In this document: one piece after another, positions 8,315 through 17,110 of the stretch
Layout: each line of letters opens with the position of its first letter
How positions within the stretch are numbered: position 1 is the stretch's first letter
From: Streptomyces antimycoticus
GTDB lineage: Bacteria; Actinomycetota; Actinomycetes; Streptomycetales; Streptomycetaceae
Direction: 5' to 3'
DNA: 64,000 nt
NCBI RefSeq assembly: GCF_005405925.1
Contig: NZ_BJHV01000001.1
Span: 2,294,001-2,358,000 of the forward strand
Notes under the pieces: model-generated
Told to the model about the DNA's origin: nothing
Database searches by the model: none
What the model saw: the letters and a program-made list of their open reading frames with translations, nothing else
Made by a program: the position numbers and the translations under genes

Positions 8315-9613
8315 TTAGGCGGGTAGCGGCTTCGACGCGGTCTTCGGCAGTCGCACGACGGTGATCACTCCGATGAGCGCTACGGCGAGGATCCAGTAGA
8401 CGGGGCTGGTTCTGCTTCCGGTGCCGGCCACGAGGGCAGCGGCGACGAGTGGCGTGATGCCGCCGATGATCACGCCCAGGTTGTAGCCGATCGCGATGCC
8501 TGAGTAGCGCACGCTTGCCGGAAACAGCTCCGTGGCCAACGGCCACGTAGGTACCTGCGCCCACCCGGTGAAGAACATGAAGACCAGATAGACGGCCCCG
8601 ACGGCCCAGAGGTTGGTTGCCGCGATGAGGAGTGCGAAGACCGGCCAAGCGATGACGGCGAAGATGATGTAGGACGCCAGCAGGATGGGCTTGCGGTCGT
8701 AGCGATCCGTCAACTTGCCCGCCCATGGATAGGTGAAGGTGGCCAGGGCGATGCACAACGCTGAGGTCCAGGCGACGCCTGTGGCGGAGAATCCTTCCTC
8801 CTGCAGGAAGATGGCGAAGTAGGCAACGCCGAAGTAGCCGGTGCCGTTGAACGCGATAGCCAGGCCCGCCACGCGGGCAACCGACAGCGGGTGGCTACGC
8901 AGAGCGGCCAGCATCGGACTGCGTACGATCGCGGCCTTCTCCTTCAGCTCTTGGAATTGAGGCGACTCCTCGACCCGCAGCCGAGCCTGCAGACACACCA
9001 CAGTGAGGACCAACGAGAGGAGGAACGGAATCCGCCAGCCCCACGTTGCCATCTGGTCGGCCGGAACCAGCAGACGGACCAGTCCTACGACGCCAGCGGC
9101 CACGGCGAACCCGAGAGTGGACCCCATGGAGACCGTCGACCCGTAGAAACCCCGCTTGCCGGGCGGCGCCAGCTCGGCGATGTAGGTGGCAGCGCCACCG
9201 ATCTCACCACCGGCAGCGAACCCTTGGGCGAGTCGCACGACGATGATAGCGATCGTCGCGACGACTCCCATCTGTCCGTAGGTGGGCAGCAGACCCATCA
9301 CGCCGCACGCCGCCCCCATCATCACAATCGTCGCGACGAGGGCTGTCCGGCGGCCGCGGCGGTCGCCGAGGCGACTGAAGAACCAGCCACCGAGCGGACG
9401 GATGAGGTAGGACGACGCGAACACCGCGAGCGCGGACAGGGTTGAGGTCGTCGGATTGTCGCTGGGGAAGAACAACGGTCCGATAGTGAGCGTCAGAAAC
9501 CCATAGACACTGAAGTCGTAGTACTCGATCAGTGTCCCGACGCCGCCGGCCAGCGATGCACGCCGGGCGGACCTCAAGCTGATCGTCTTTTCGGAGTGTT
9601 GTGCCGTCGTCAT
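8315..9613 (-). CDS. MFS transporter, metabolite:H+ symporter (MHS) family
   Basis: A 432-residue, 12-segment proton symporter related to ShiA/ProP. It has the GTLIEYYDFSVYGF start, the LGDRRGRR loop between segments 2 and 3, GFAAGGEIGGAATYIAE in segment 4/5, and the second-half DRYDRKP loop. Members import organic acids and small zwitterions. The ATG at 9613 has a GGAGA site upstream. It lies in the same direction as the acyl-CoA synthetase at 10378 and may import the operon's substrate; that link is by neighbourhood only. Confidence 0.88.
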   Translation of the reverse strand: MTTAQHSEKTISLRSARRASLAGGVGTLIEYYDFSVYGFLTLTIGPLFFPSDNPTTSTLSALAVFASSYLIRPLGGWFFSRLGDRRGRRTALVATIVMMGAACGVMGLLPTYGQMGVVATIAIIVVRLAQGFAAGGEIGGAATYIAELAPPGKRGFYGSTVSMGSTLGFAVAAGVVGLVRLLVPADQMATWGWRIPFLLSLVLTVVCLQARLRVEESPQFQELKEKAAIVRSPMLAALRSHPLSVARVAGLAIAFNGTGYFGVAYFAIFLQEEGFSATGVAWTSALCIALATFTYPWAGKLTDRYDRKPILLASYIIFAVIAWPVFALLIAATNLWAVGAVYLVFMFFTGWAQVPTWPLATELFPASVRYSGIAIGYNLGVIIGGITPLVAAALVAGTGSRTSPVYWILAVALIGVITVVRLPKTASKPLPA

Positions 9614-10377
9614 TGACTCTCCTTGTCACACCAGGATGGGAGGTGCGCCGTTCGGCCGCCCTCGCCGCGCGAGGTCGGCGCCGTCACGTTGTTCGGCGCG
9701 ATCAGAGGGTTCAGAAGGTGGGTACTGACTGGGACCCGTCCGTCGGGTCAGGCTCCGAGGCACTATGGCGAGGTCGATAGTTGCCGGTGCCCGGTGCTGC
9801 CTCAGGGGGCTGAAGCCCCCATCTCTCTGGGTTCGAGCGGCGCAGGCGTCAGGGCTACCTCGTCGGTGACTGCTGATTCGACGACTGCGGGATGGCCATC
9901 GGATGAGAGGGCGCATTGATGGAGCGCCATCGATCGCATGCCATACCTCATGCGTCAGCAAGAACTGCGTACACGCACACTCGCTGCACTTCTCATGTGC
10001 TGACTCTGACCCGTCGTGCACAGACGCGCAATGCACTGATACGAGTGGACTAATTCAAATTCCACAAGCATGGATGCAGAAGAGACATGGTCCGGGAGTG
10101 GCGCGCAGGAATGGAATTAGGTCAGCATTGCCGACGACTCAAGCCGCAGGGCGATCCGGGGAACCGAGCTGCTCGGCCCAGGGCGGGAGCCCGAGATGAT
10201 CTGTGGTCGTCGCGCTCGTAGCGCGCTCACCGAGTCTGCGTCGCGGCGCCGCCTTGCGCTGCTCGGATCTGTTGCCGTGTCAGGTCGGGAGCTGCATGAG
10301 TCCACCCATTGCTGTATACGCGTCAGCAGACGTAGGAGCCATGGCCAACCCAACAAGGCTCTTCGCTCATGCGACCG
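9614..10377. other. Gene-free stretch with one hairpin
   Basis: I recognise no gene in these 760 bases. The stretch around 9900-10100 is lower in GC than its surroundings. A perfect short inverted repeat, GGGGGCT-GA-AGCCCCC, is at 9805-9820. It could be a relic of rearrangement between operon copies. Confidence 0.4.
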
Positions 10378-12195
10378 CTACCTTAGGTGGTTCGCGATCA
10401 CTGTGTCGTCATTCCCGCCGTACATTTCATCGATCAACGTGGCGAATGAACTCACTACCGCGTTCCGCTTGACCTTGCCGTTCGCGGTCCGCTCACCGCG
10501 TTCGGCCTCGAGGGGCCGAGGCAGCACACGGAAGTCCTTCAGCTGTTGGGCGCGTGCGAGGTCCGTGTTGACTCGCCCGAGCTCAGCTCGCAGGCGTTCG
10601 GACAGCGCCGTCGTAGTCAGCGCCTTGGCCTGTGCGCTCGGCTCGAGTAGCACGGTGAGGCACTTGCGCGCGTCGCCCACGACGATCGCTTCGCTGATCA
10701 GCGAGCTCTCCGTCAGCCGGGTTTCGATCGGCTGCGGATTGATCGTTTTGCCGCCGCTGGTGATGATCAGGTCCTTCTTTCGGCCGATGAGGCGGATCTC
10801 ACCGTGCGCGGTACGCTCAATCAGGTCGCCGGTACGGAACCGACCGTCCCGCAGAACGGCATCAGTCTCTTCCGGGTTGCGCCAGTATTCGCGGAACAGC
10901 AGTGGTGCGCGGACCAGCATCTCACCATCATGTGCGACCTCGACCTGGAAGCGTGGGTCCGAGAATTCGCGACCGATATATCCCGGGCGAGGAAACTTCT
11001 GGTCGAAATGAGCGACGGGGCAGCCGGCTGTTTCGGTGAGGCCATAGCTTTCGCGTAGATCCAGCCCCCAGATCTGCCACAGCGCAATGACGTTCTCGGG
11101 CGTCGCGGCAGAGGCGGTGAAAGCGACGCGAAGGCGGTCCAATCCGACGCTTGCCCGCAACGGCAGGAAGACGCGGTGGAGCACAGTGGTGTATGCGATC
11201 CGCAGCAATACCGAGGGCTGACCACTGGACCAACGGCGCTCGGCCATTCGGCGACCGACCCACATCGCGCCTTTGTAGGCGTACCGGCGCACCCGGGGCC
11301 AAGCCTGCGTTCGTGCGATCAGATCGCCGGCGACCTTCTCGTAGAAGCGCGGGGGCCACAGCAGTGCCGTCGGTCGCACGGTGCGCAACGCGTCCTCGTA
11401 GTCCTCGATGCGGCAGTACGTCACCACGAGACGTGAGAGCAGCGGAGTGAAGATCAGCAGCAGCGCCGGCGCCACGTGGGCCAGCGGCAGGAAGCCGACG
11501 ATGTCGTGCTCACGGCTGTCGAGTTCCGGATAGAGGCCGACGACGGTCTGGACCGAGTGCTGAAGCGTACGGTGCGAGTGCGTGACGCCTTTCGGAGCCC
11601 CTGTGGAGCCCGACGTGTAGAAGAGAACGGCGGGGTCGTCGAGTGTCGTGGCAGCGACCATCTCGACCAGACGGTCGGATACGACGCTTGGATGCCGCGC
11701 TCCTTCTGTGCGCAGCTCCTCCCACGTTGTCCCGGTGGTTGCCTCAGGTAGCGCCGGCGGGGCGGTGTCCATGCCGACGACGAGCCGCAGCTTCGGTGCG
11801 CGGGCTGCGATCTCCGCCACCTTGTTGAGCTCCGTGGCTGTCTCGCCCATAAAGGCCACTGCCTCGCTGTGCGCCAGGATCTGTTCGATCTCGGCAGGCG
11901 AGTTGGTCGGGTAGACGCCGACCACCACGCCGCCGACACTCTGCACGGCCAGTGCGGCGAAGGCCCATTCCGGGCGTGCGCTGCTCATCACCGCGACGCG
12001 ATCACCGTGCTGCACGCCGTGCTCGACAAGGCCGAGCGCGATCTCGCGTACTCGGTCTCGGTACGTCCGCCACGTGATCGCGTGCACAACCCCATCGCGC
12101 CAGTGGCGCAGCGCAACGATGTTGGGCTCGGAGCGCGCACGATCAAGCAACAGCTGCGGATGCGTCCGGATCGGTTCAAAATTCATCAGATCCAT
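10378..12195 (-). CDS. Long-chain acyl-CoA synthetase (FadD type), second copy
   Basis: A 605-residue ligase, clearly paralogous over its whole length to the product of 17650-19479. It has FYTSGSTGAPKG near residue 192, YGLTETAGCP near 420, and the GKTINPQPIETRL segment before a C-terminal NGKVKR lysine region. The start ATG at 12195 matches the paralogue (MDLMNFEP against MDLTNFEP). The open frame continues upstream only because it runs through the decayed tail of a flavin reductase. The synthetase looks intact and may still activate acids, though it has lost its upstream operon genes and promoter. Confidence 0.88.
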   Translation of the reverse strand: MDLMNFEPIRTHPQLLLDRARSEPNIVALRHWRDGVVHAITWRTYRDRVREIALGLVEHGVQHGDRVAVMSSARPEWAFAALAVQSVGGVVVGVYPTNSPAEIEQILAHSEAVAFMGETATELNKVAEIAARAPKLRLVVGMDTAPPALPEATTGTTWEELRTEGARHPSVVSDRLVEMVAATTLDDPAVLFYTSGSTGAPKGVTHSHRTLQHSVQTVVGLYPELDSREHDIVGFLPLAHVAPALLLIFTPLLSRLVVTYCRIEDYEDALRTVRPTALLWPPRFYEKVAGDLIARTQAWPRVRRYAYKGAMWVGRRMAERRWSSGQPSVLLRIAYTTVLHRVFLPLRASVGLDRLRVAFTASAATPENVIALWQIWGLDLRESYGLTETAGCPVAHFDQKFPRPGYIGREFSDPRFQVEVAHDGEMLVRAPLLFREYWRNPEETDAVLRDGRFRTGDLIERTAHGEIRLIGRKKDLIITSGGKTINPQPIETRLTESSLISEAIVVGDARKCLTVLLEPSAQAKALTTTALSERLRAELGRVNTDLARAQQLKDFRVLPRPLEAERGERTANGKVKRNAVVSSFATLIDEMYGGNDDTVIANHLR

Positions 12196-12249
12196 CACAC
12201 GGCCTCTCCGCGGATCCACGAGAGCTGACGAGCCGGGCCCGATGTCATC

Positions 12250-12300
12250 CATGTAACACCCTGCCAAGGTGGAGGAATCACCGCGATACCACGTCATCGG
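12250..12300 (-). pseudogene. C-terminal scrap of a flavin reductase
   Basis: Read on the minus strand, MTWYRGD and the following bases match the end of the reductase genes at 5005 and 17103, including the spacer ATGACATCGGGCCCGG that leads to the synthetase. The reductase stop codon has become TGG and two bases are missing. Homology ends abruptly near 12300, where a TetR fragment begins on the other strand. Confidence 0.7.
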
Positions 12301-12309
12301 CTCGCAGAG

Positions 12310-12399
12310 TTCAACAACGGCCTTGATCCCGATATCGTCGCGACGACCATCCGCACCGCCGCGATCAACGCGCTGCTCGTCCCCGCGGACGCGAGCTGA
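12310..12399 (+). pseudogene. C-terminal scrap of a second TetR gene
   Basis: Thirty codons ending in TGA at 12397-12399 read FNNGLDPDIVATTIRTAAIN and on to LLVPADAS, almost the same as the last residues of the TetR at 12740-13342 (…LLIPADAI). The rest of the gene is absent and the strand is opposite. It shows that the regulator was duplicated along with the operon and then lost. Confidence 0.75.
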
Positions 12400-12739
12400 C
12401 AAGAAGAGTAGTGGCTCGATCGCCCTCCGCAGCGCGCACCGGATCCTTCGACATCCGGCCGAGTCTGCCCAGGCCTGGACGGTCAAGGACATCACCTCAC
12501 CCACGACACTGCGCGAGCGTTGGCTTGGGGAGATGCTGTTCGCGGTCCTGGACGACTTCTCCCTGCATCGGCACGCGGTCCACCCTGGACCGCCGCCGAC
12601 GACGCGGTGCCAACGCTCGCCGCCGGCGGTGCGCCGGCATCCGGGCCACCCCGAAGCGCCGGGTCACCTCCCGGCCACCAGCCCCGGCCTGGATCAGGTC
12701 AGCGGCTACGAGCCGCGCCCTTGAAGACCGCTCTTCTTG
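12400..12739. other. Gene-free stretch
   Basis: Between the TetR fragment and the intact TetR gene I see no gene I can name. A plus-strand stretch near 12470-12580 has protein-like codon use (DITSPTTLRERWLGEML) but no start, no end and no family I recognise. Confidence 0.35.
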
Positions 12740-13342
12740 TCAGATCGCGTCCGCGGGGATGAGCAGCGCGTTGATCGCGGCGGTGCGGATGGTCGTCGCG
12801 ACGATGTCGGGATCGAGGCCGCTGTTGAACTGGGGTACCGAGTTGATCATCGAGAAGACGGCGTGTGTGAGAACGCGGGTCTGCGCGTCTGACAGGTCGG
12901 GCCGCAGCCGGGTGACCAGTCCGCTCCACTCTTCGGCGTAGAGGCGCATCATGCGTCGCATACGATGGCGTTCGTCCTCGGGGACGTTGTGTTCGTTCTT
13001 CAGGAACACCAGCGTGGACGGAACGTTCTGGAGACTGCGTTTGACGTGGTAATCGATCATCTCCTCGAGTGCCTTGCGTGGATCCGTCACCTCGGCTGCC
13101 GTCTTGCGGGCATGAGCCAGCAGTTCGTCCAGCGGATCCTCGAGCACGGCGATCAGCAACGCCTGCTTGCTCGGGAAGTGCCGGTAGAGCGCGGGGCCGG
13201 TCACACCGGCACGCGCGCCGATCATCTCAGTGGTGACCGCATCGAAGGCACGCTCGTTGAACAACTCTCCGGCAACCTTGATCAGCACCTGCCGACGGGT
13301 GGCGCGGGGAGACGCGGTACGGGGGGTAGGTGAGCTCGACAC
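12740..13342 (-). CDS. TetR-family regulator, likely repressor of the monooxygenase operons
   Basis: A 200-residue TetR protein: the DNA-binding helix-turn-helix is at residues 38-62 (TTEMIGARAGVTGPALYRHFPSK, quoted in part), followed by an all-helical ligand domain ending MINSVPQFN. It lies 14 bp behind the creatininase-like gene and is probably co-transcribed with it, divergently from the complete operon at 14322. The C-terminus of a second copy lies next to the orphan synthetase. Co-occurrence with the operon copies makes it the best candidate to bind the GTTA-N8-TAAC boxes; the ligand is probably an acyl-CoA or the substrate itself. Confidence 0.85.
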   Translation of the reverse strand: MSSSPTPRTASPRATRRQVLIKVAGELFNERAFDAVTTEMIGARAGVTGPALYRHFPSKQALLIAVLEDPLDELLAHARKTAAEVTDPRKALEEMIDYHVKRSLQNVPSTLVFLKNEHNVPEDERHRMRRMMRLYAEEWSGLVTRLRPDLSDAQTRVLTHAVFSMINSVPQFNSGLDPDIVATTIRTAAINALLIPADAI

Positions 13343-13356
13343 ACGTAAAGTCTAGT

Positions 13357-14124
13357 CTAGGTGAGCGGCCGATAACGTGCCCTTGCGTGCTCCGCAAGCA
13401 GGTCGGCCACCGCGGTCAGACAGGCGAAGCCAAGCTCAGACGACATGCCGCGCGGATCACCGAGCACCCCGCTGGGGGCGACTGCCTTGACACCGTCAGT
13501 GAATACGCGGGCCAGCAACGCGTCATCCATGGACCCGGTGAAACCCGCGGCGGCGCGATCGTTCCTCACGGCGTCCGGCCGCACGGCTAGCATGATCGAA
13601 CTTTCGGCGACGTCGGCATGTCCTCCGACGTGGTCGGCGAGGCCGGCGACGCGTTGAGCAGTATCGCGCCACGCGCGGAGGACCGCTGCCGAGTCCGCGA
13701 ACGCGATGACATCCAGGTCGGAGGGGAGCCGCGCGGCCAGCTTCGGCTCGATGTCACCGAGCACCGGGTAGTTGCCGATATGCGCCGAAAAGATCAGCAC
13801 CCGGCGGAAGCCGTGCGCAGCAAGGCTCGCGCAGCAGTCGGCGCAGATCGCCTCGAGTGTCTCGGCCTGCACCGAAAGCGTTCCGGCGAAGCCGAGGTGG
13901 TGCGACGAGCAGCCGATCCGCACCGTCGGTAGCACGAGCGCGTCGCCAAGCCGCTCGGCGACAAGAACACCTAGTCGATCGGCGTGATCACTGTCGACCG
14001 ACATCGGCAGGTGCGCGCCGTGCTGCTCCGTGGCGCCCAGCGGCAAGACCGCCGTACGCATACCGCTCGCGATGGCGCTCGCGATGTCGGGCGAGGTCAA
14101 ACGCTCAATCCGCAACTCGCTCAC
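13357..14124 (-). CDS. Creatininase-family amidohydrolase (creatinine amidohydrolase/MftE type)
   Basis: A 255-residue metal-dependent hydrolase. It has the family's LPLGATEQHGAHLPMSVDSD block near residues 28-47 (metal-binding Glu, His, Asp), SSHHLGFAGTLS near 77, a FSAHIGNY loop near 117 where most members have NGHGGN, and GGHADVAESS near 163. Members open lactams or trim peptide cofactor precursors. It is divergent from the monooxygenase operon across its promoter boxes and precedes the TetR gene, so it is likely part of the same regulon. Its reaction here is unknown; opening a lactone or lactam formed by the monooxygenase is a speculation. Confidence 0.8.
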   Translation of the reverse strand: MSELRIERLTSPDIASAIASGMRTAVLPLGATEQHGAHLPMSVDSDHADRLGVLVAERLGDALVLPTVRIGCSSHHLGFAGTLSVQAETLEAICADCCASLAAHGFRRVLIFSAHIGNYPVLGDIEPKLAARLPSDLDVIAFADSAAVLRAWRDTAQRVAGLADHVGGHADVAESSIMLAVRPDAVRNDRAAAGFTGSMDDALLARVFTDGVKAVAPSGVLGDPRGMSSELGFACLTAVADLLAEHARARYRPLT

Positions 14125-14222
14125 GTGTGGTCACTCCTCCTTCTGCGCCTGCTCGGCCAGTGCCTCGCGGATGCGTCACTACTCGACGGATGGGGAGAGG
14201 CCCGCGGTCCAGGCCCGCGCAC

Positions 14223-14302
14223 GTTAATCAGAACTAACGCCTGTTGCTCTCCCTGGGGCCTTGACCTGGGGTGAGCCACGCCCTACGTTATCGGCGAATA
14301 AC
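14223..14302 (+). promoter_or_regulatory. Paired GTTA-N8-TAAC operator boxes of the complete operon
   Basis: GTTAATCAGAACTAAC (14223-14238) and GTTATCGGCGAATAAC (14287-14302) start 64 bp apart and lie between the divergent creatininase-like gene and the monooxygenase. The proximal box ends 19 bp before the ATG at 14322, where a bound repressor would block initiation. Confidence 0.65.
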
Positions 14303-15575
14303 ATTCGACGGAAGGGTCGGTATGGACTTCATCCTCATGACCGAGGGGGACACCCCGGTCGGGCTCACGCATGAGCACCGCTACCGGGAACTGGTCGAGG
14401 AGGTACTGCTCGCCGAGCGCGTCGGCTTCGATGCCTTCGGCAGTTCCGAGCAGCACGTCGCCCTCGGGACGGCCTCGGTCTCCGCTCCGGAGGTGCTCTA
14501 CCCGTACCTGATGGCTCTCACCAGCCGGATCCGCTTCATCCACCTCGTGACACTGCTGCCGACACGGATGAACCACGCACTGCGCGTGGCCGAGCGCGTC
14601 GCGACCGAGGACATCCTCTCCAACGGCCGCGTCGAACTCGGCACCGGACGCGGCAACACCACCCTCGCCCTGCGCGCCTTCGAAGTCGACCCGTCCGAGA
14701 ACAAGTCCCAGTGGCGAGAAGGCGTCGAACTCATCCGCCGCGCCTTCCTCGACGACCCGTTCTCCTACGTGGGCGAGCACTACAAGATCCCACCCCGCAG
14801 CCTGGTCCCCAAGCCCCTCCAAACGCCCTACCCGCCCATCTCAGCCGCCGCCGGCAGCCCCAGCTCGGTCGAGACCGCGGCCACCATGGGCATCGGCGCC
14901 ATCATGGGCGGCCTCTACCTCGGATTCGACCTCGTCGAGAACATGGTCAAGCTCTACGACAAAACACTCGCCGCCACCGACCACCCCCACCCGATCACAC
15001 CACGCAAGATGGTCGCCATCTCAGGCGGCATGCACTGCGCCGAGACAACAGCACAGGCCCGCACCGAAGCCAAACCCCTCTTCGAGATGGCCAAACTCTC
15101 CACCGACGCCTACGAACGCCTGTCCAAGCTCTCACAGGACTACGCCTACATGGGCGCCGTCAAAGACATCGACTTCGACGACCAGGAGTACATGTTCGAA
15201 CGCTCCCAAGGCTTCATGGTCGGCGACCCCGACCACTGCATCGAACACGTACAGCGATACGCCGACATGGGCGTCGACGCACTCGTCCTACGCGTCGACA
15301 GCCTCCCCCACCACCAGCTCCTGCGCTCGATCGAACTCTTCGGCAAATACGTCATCCCCCACTTCAAAAACCCCCGCAACGTCATCCGCCCCGCCACCGA
15401 CGTACTCGCCGACATCCGCGCCGCACGCCCCGCCCACCAAGAAGCACTCCACCAGTTCCACTCCCAGCACAACCCCACACACCACAAGGAGACCAGCCGA
15501 TGACCGACCTCTACAACCACGGCACCGGCGACATCCTCACCGAACGCCACGACAACGGCACCCTCCTGATCACGA
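14256..15575 (+). repeat. Inverted repeat copy B (about 1.32 kb)
   Basis: The partner of 3319-4602 in opposite orientation, about 9.65 kb away. It includes the proximal operator, the whole monooxygenase and the first 76 bases of crotonase 1, with 36 bases that copy A lacks. Confidence 0.85.
14322..15503 (+). CDS. LLM-class (LuxA-like) flavin-dependent monooxygenase, copy B
   Basis: First gene of the complete operon; its 393 residues are identical to copy A. The family takes reduced FMN from a reductase and inserts one oxygen atom, for example in Baeyer-Villiger reactions of the type II diketocamphane class. ATG 14322 is preferred to GTG 14271 because GAAGGG stands upstream and an operator box lies within the extension. 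The stop overlaps the start of crotonase 1 (ATGA). The partner reductase is the fourth gene of the operon. With crotonases and a CoA ligase downstream, a ring-oxygenation followed by beta-oxidation is a reasonable inference. Confidence 0.88.
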   Translation: MDFILMTEGDTPVGLTHEHRYRELVEEVLLAERVGFDAFGSSEQHVALGTASVSAPEVLYPYLMALTSRIRFIHLVTLLPTRMNHALRVAERVATEDILSNGRVELGTGRGNTTLALRAFEVDPSENKSQWREGVELIRRAFLDDPFSYVGEHYKIPPRSLVPKPLQTPYPPISAAAGSPSSVETAATMGIGAIMGGLYLGFDLVENMVKLYDKTLAATDHPHPITPRKMVAISGGMHCAETTAQARTEAKPLFEMAKLSTDAYERLSKLSQDYAYMGAVKDIDFDDQEYMFERSQGFMVGDPDHCIEHVQRYADMGVDALVLRVDSLPHHQLLRSIELFGKYVIPHFKNPRNVIRPATDVLADIRAARPAHQEALHQFHSQHNPTHHKETSR

Positions 15576-16318
15576 TCAACCGGCCCGACCGGTACAACGC
15601 GCTCACTTTGCCGATGTTCGAGGAGATGAACCAGATCTGGGCCGACGTCGAGCGCGACGATCAGACCCGGGTCGTCGTCATCACCGGGGCCGGCAAAGCC
15701 TTCTGTACCGGGATGGACGTCGCTCAGCCCGATCCCACGCCCGAGGAAGCGCTCGCGATGCTGGAGACCGAACGCAAGCGGGTGGCAACGGTATTGCGCA
15801 TCGAGAAGCCGATCATCTCCGCGATCAACGGCCCCGCGGTCGGCTACGGGCTGTCGACCGCGCTTCTCGCCGACATCAGCATCGCCGCGGACGACGCGGT
15901 GCTGATGGAGGGCCACACCAAGGTCGGCGTGACCGCCGGCGACCACGCCGCACTCATCTGGCCGTTGCTTGTCGGCATGGCCAAGACCAAGTACTACGTG
16001 CTCACCTCCGAGAAGCTGACGGGCGCCGAGGCCGAGCGGATCGGGCTCGTGAGCATGTCCGTTCCCCGCGAGCAGGTGCTGCCCCGCGCCCTCGAGGTCG
16101 CATCCCAGCTGGCCCGCGGTTCCCAGCAGGCGCTCCGTTTCACCAAGCGTGCGCTCAATGCCTGGCTCACCAACGCGGTGCCTCAGCACGAGCTGTCCGC
16201 GGCACTCGAGATCCTCGACTTCGCCGGTGCCGACTACGCCGAAGCACGCCAGGCATTCCGGGAGAAGCGCCCCGTGGACTTCCCCTCCGCTCGCACCGCC
16301 GGCGGACCGGCGAATTAA
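15500..16318 (+). CDS. Enoyl-CoA hydratase/isomerase (crotonase) family protein 1, atypical active site
   Basis: A 272-residue crotonase-fold protein: TINRPDRYNALT at residues 25-36, the oxyanion-hole region AFCTGMDVAQ near 68, and GPAVGYGLSTALLAD near 112. The two glutamates that drive hydration in classical hydratases (in GGGCE and FGQPE) are replaced: the aligned positions read GYGLS and LMEGHTKVG, followed by VTAGDH. It therefore probably does other crotonase chemistry (isomerisation, C-C cleavage or hydrolysis) rather than simple hydration. It is translationally coupled to the monooxygenase by ATGA. A 23-codon remnant of the same gene is at 3287. Confidence 0.87.
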   Translation: MTDLYNHGTGDILTERHDNGTLLITINRPDRYNALTLPMFEEMNQIWADVERDDQTRVVVITGAGKAFCTGMDVAQPDPTPEEALAMLETERKRVATVLRIEKPIISAINGPAVGYGLSTALLADISIAADDAVLMEGHTKVGVTAGDHAALIWPLLVGMAKTKYYVLTSEKLTGAEAERIGLVSMSVPREQVLPRALEVASQLARGSQQALRFTKRALNAWLTNAVPQHELSAALEILDFAGADYAEARQAFREKRPVDFPSARTAGGPAN

Positions 16319-16330
16319 GGGAAGACGAGC

Positions 16331-17110
16331 ATGAGCATTGCCTCGCACAACACAGCGCCCAGCGCTGTGCACGCGTCCGACGAAGTGGACGGCGTGGTTG
16401 TACTCACCCTGAACCACCCGCCGGCGAACGCGCTCAGCAATTCGCTCGTCAGCGAGCTGACAACGACGCTGGAAACCCTTGCCGACGGCCCCGGCACCCC
16501 CGCAGTGGTCTTGACGGGAGCTGGTGAGCGCTTCTTCTGCGCGGGTGGCGACATCAAGGAAGCCATCGGCTTCGGCGCCGATTCGATGGTCGAACGGATG
16601 GCGTCGTTTCACGCGCTGCTCTGCGCACTGGAGGACTTTGCCCGGCCGCTGGTGTGTGCGGTCAACGGCTGGTGCGTCGGTGGTGGCATCGAAATGGCAC
16701 TGTTCGCTGACATGGTGTACGCGTCGACTGAGGCGCGTTTCGTCTTCCCGGAGATCAACCACGGGATGCTGCCGGCCGTGAAGGGGATCACTCGAGTGCG
16801 CGGGGTCCTGGGTGACCGCGCGGCTCGGCGCCTCCTGCTGAGCGGAGAGCCCCTCGACGCGTTCGACGCGGAGACGATGGGCATCGTCGACCAGGTGGTC
16901 GAGCAGGACGACCTGCTCACGATCGCGATGGCGTACGCGCGGGCGGCAGCGGCGAAACCACCTGCCGTGTTCGCGGCGCTGAAACGGGCCCTTCACTCAG
17001 GGACTTCCCGTTGGCCGGTCGAAGAGCAGCTCCGCGTCACGGTTGCCGACGCGCGCACGGTCTTCAACGACCCTGCCGCCCGAGCTGCCCGCGAGGGATA
17101 TCATGGTTGA
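16331..17110 (+). CDS. Enoyl-CoA hydratase (crotonase) family protein 2, canonical active site
   Basis: A 259-residue crotonase: TLNHPPANALS near residue 26, the FCAGGDIKEA oxyanion segment near 74, and both catalytic glutamates present in GGGIEMAL near 122 and FVFPEINHG near 145. It would hydrate or isomerise an enoyl-CoA formed by the operon's synthetase and upstream steps. It lies 12 bp after crotonase 1 and overlaps the flavin reductase start by eight bases. Its last 14 codons survive, fused to the monooxygenase start, at 4842-5012. Confidence 0.9.
   Translation: MSIASHNTAPSAVHASDEVDGVVVLTLNHPPANALSNSLVSELTTTLETLADGPGTPAVVLTGAGERFFCAGGDIKEAIGFGADSMVERMASFHALLCALEDFARPLVCAVNGWCVGGGIEMALFADMVYASTEARFVFPEINHGMLPAVKGITRVRGVLGDRAARRLLLSGEPLDAFDAETMGIVDQVVEQDDLLTIAMAYARAAAAKPPAVFAALKRALHSGTSRWPVEEQLRVTVADARTVFNDPAARAAREGYHG

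Noticed and set aside
12196..12504. N-terminal extension of the acyl-CoA synthetase at 10378
   Set aside because: The extra codons come from a decayed flavin reductase tail and from sequence opposite a TetR fragment; the paralogue starts at the equivalent of 12195.
12440..12620. Plus-strand protein-like stretch between the two TetR sequences
   Set aside because: No start, no end and no family match; too little to call a gene.
14271..14321. Upstream GTG start for monooxygenase copy B (and its twin at 4587)
   Set aside because: The extension runs through an operator box, and a good ribosome site stands before the ATG at 14322.
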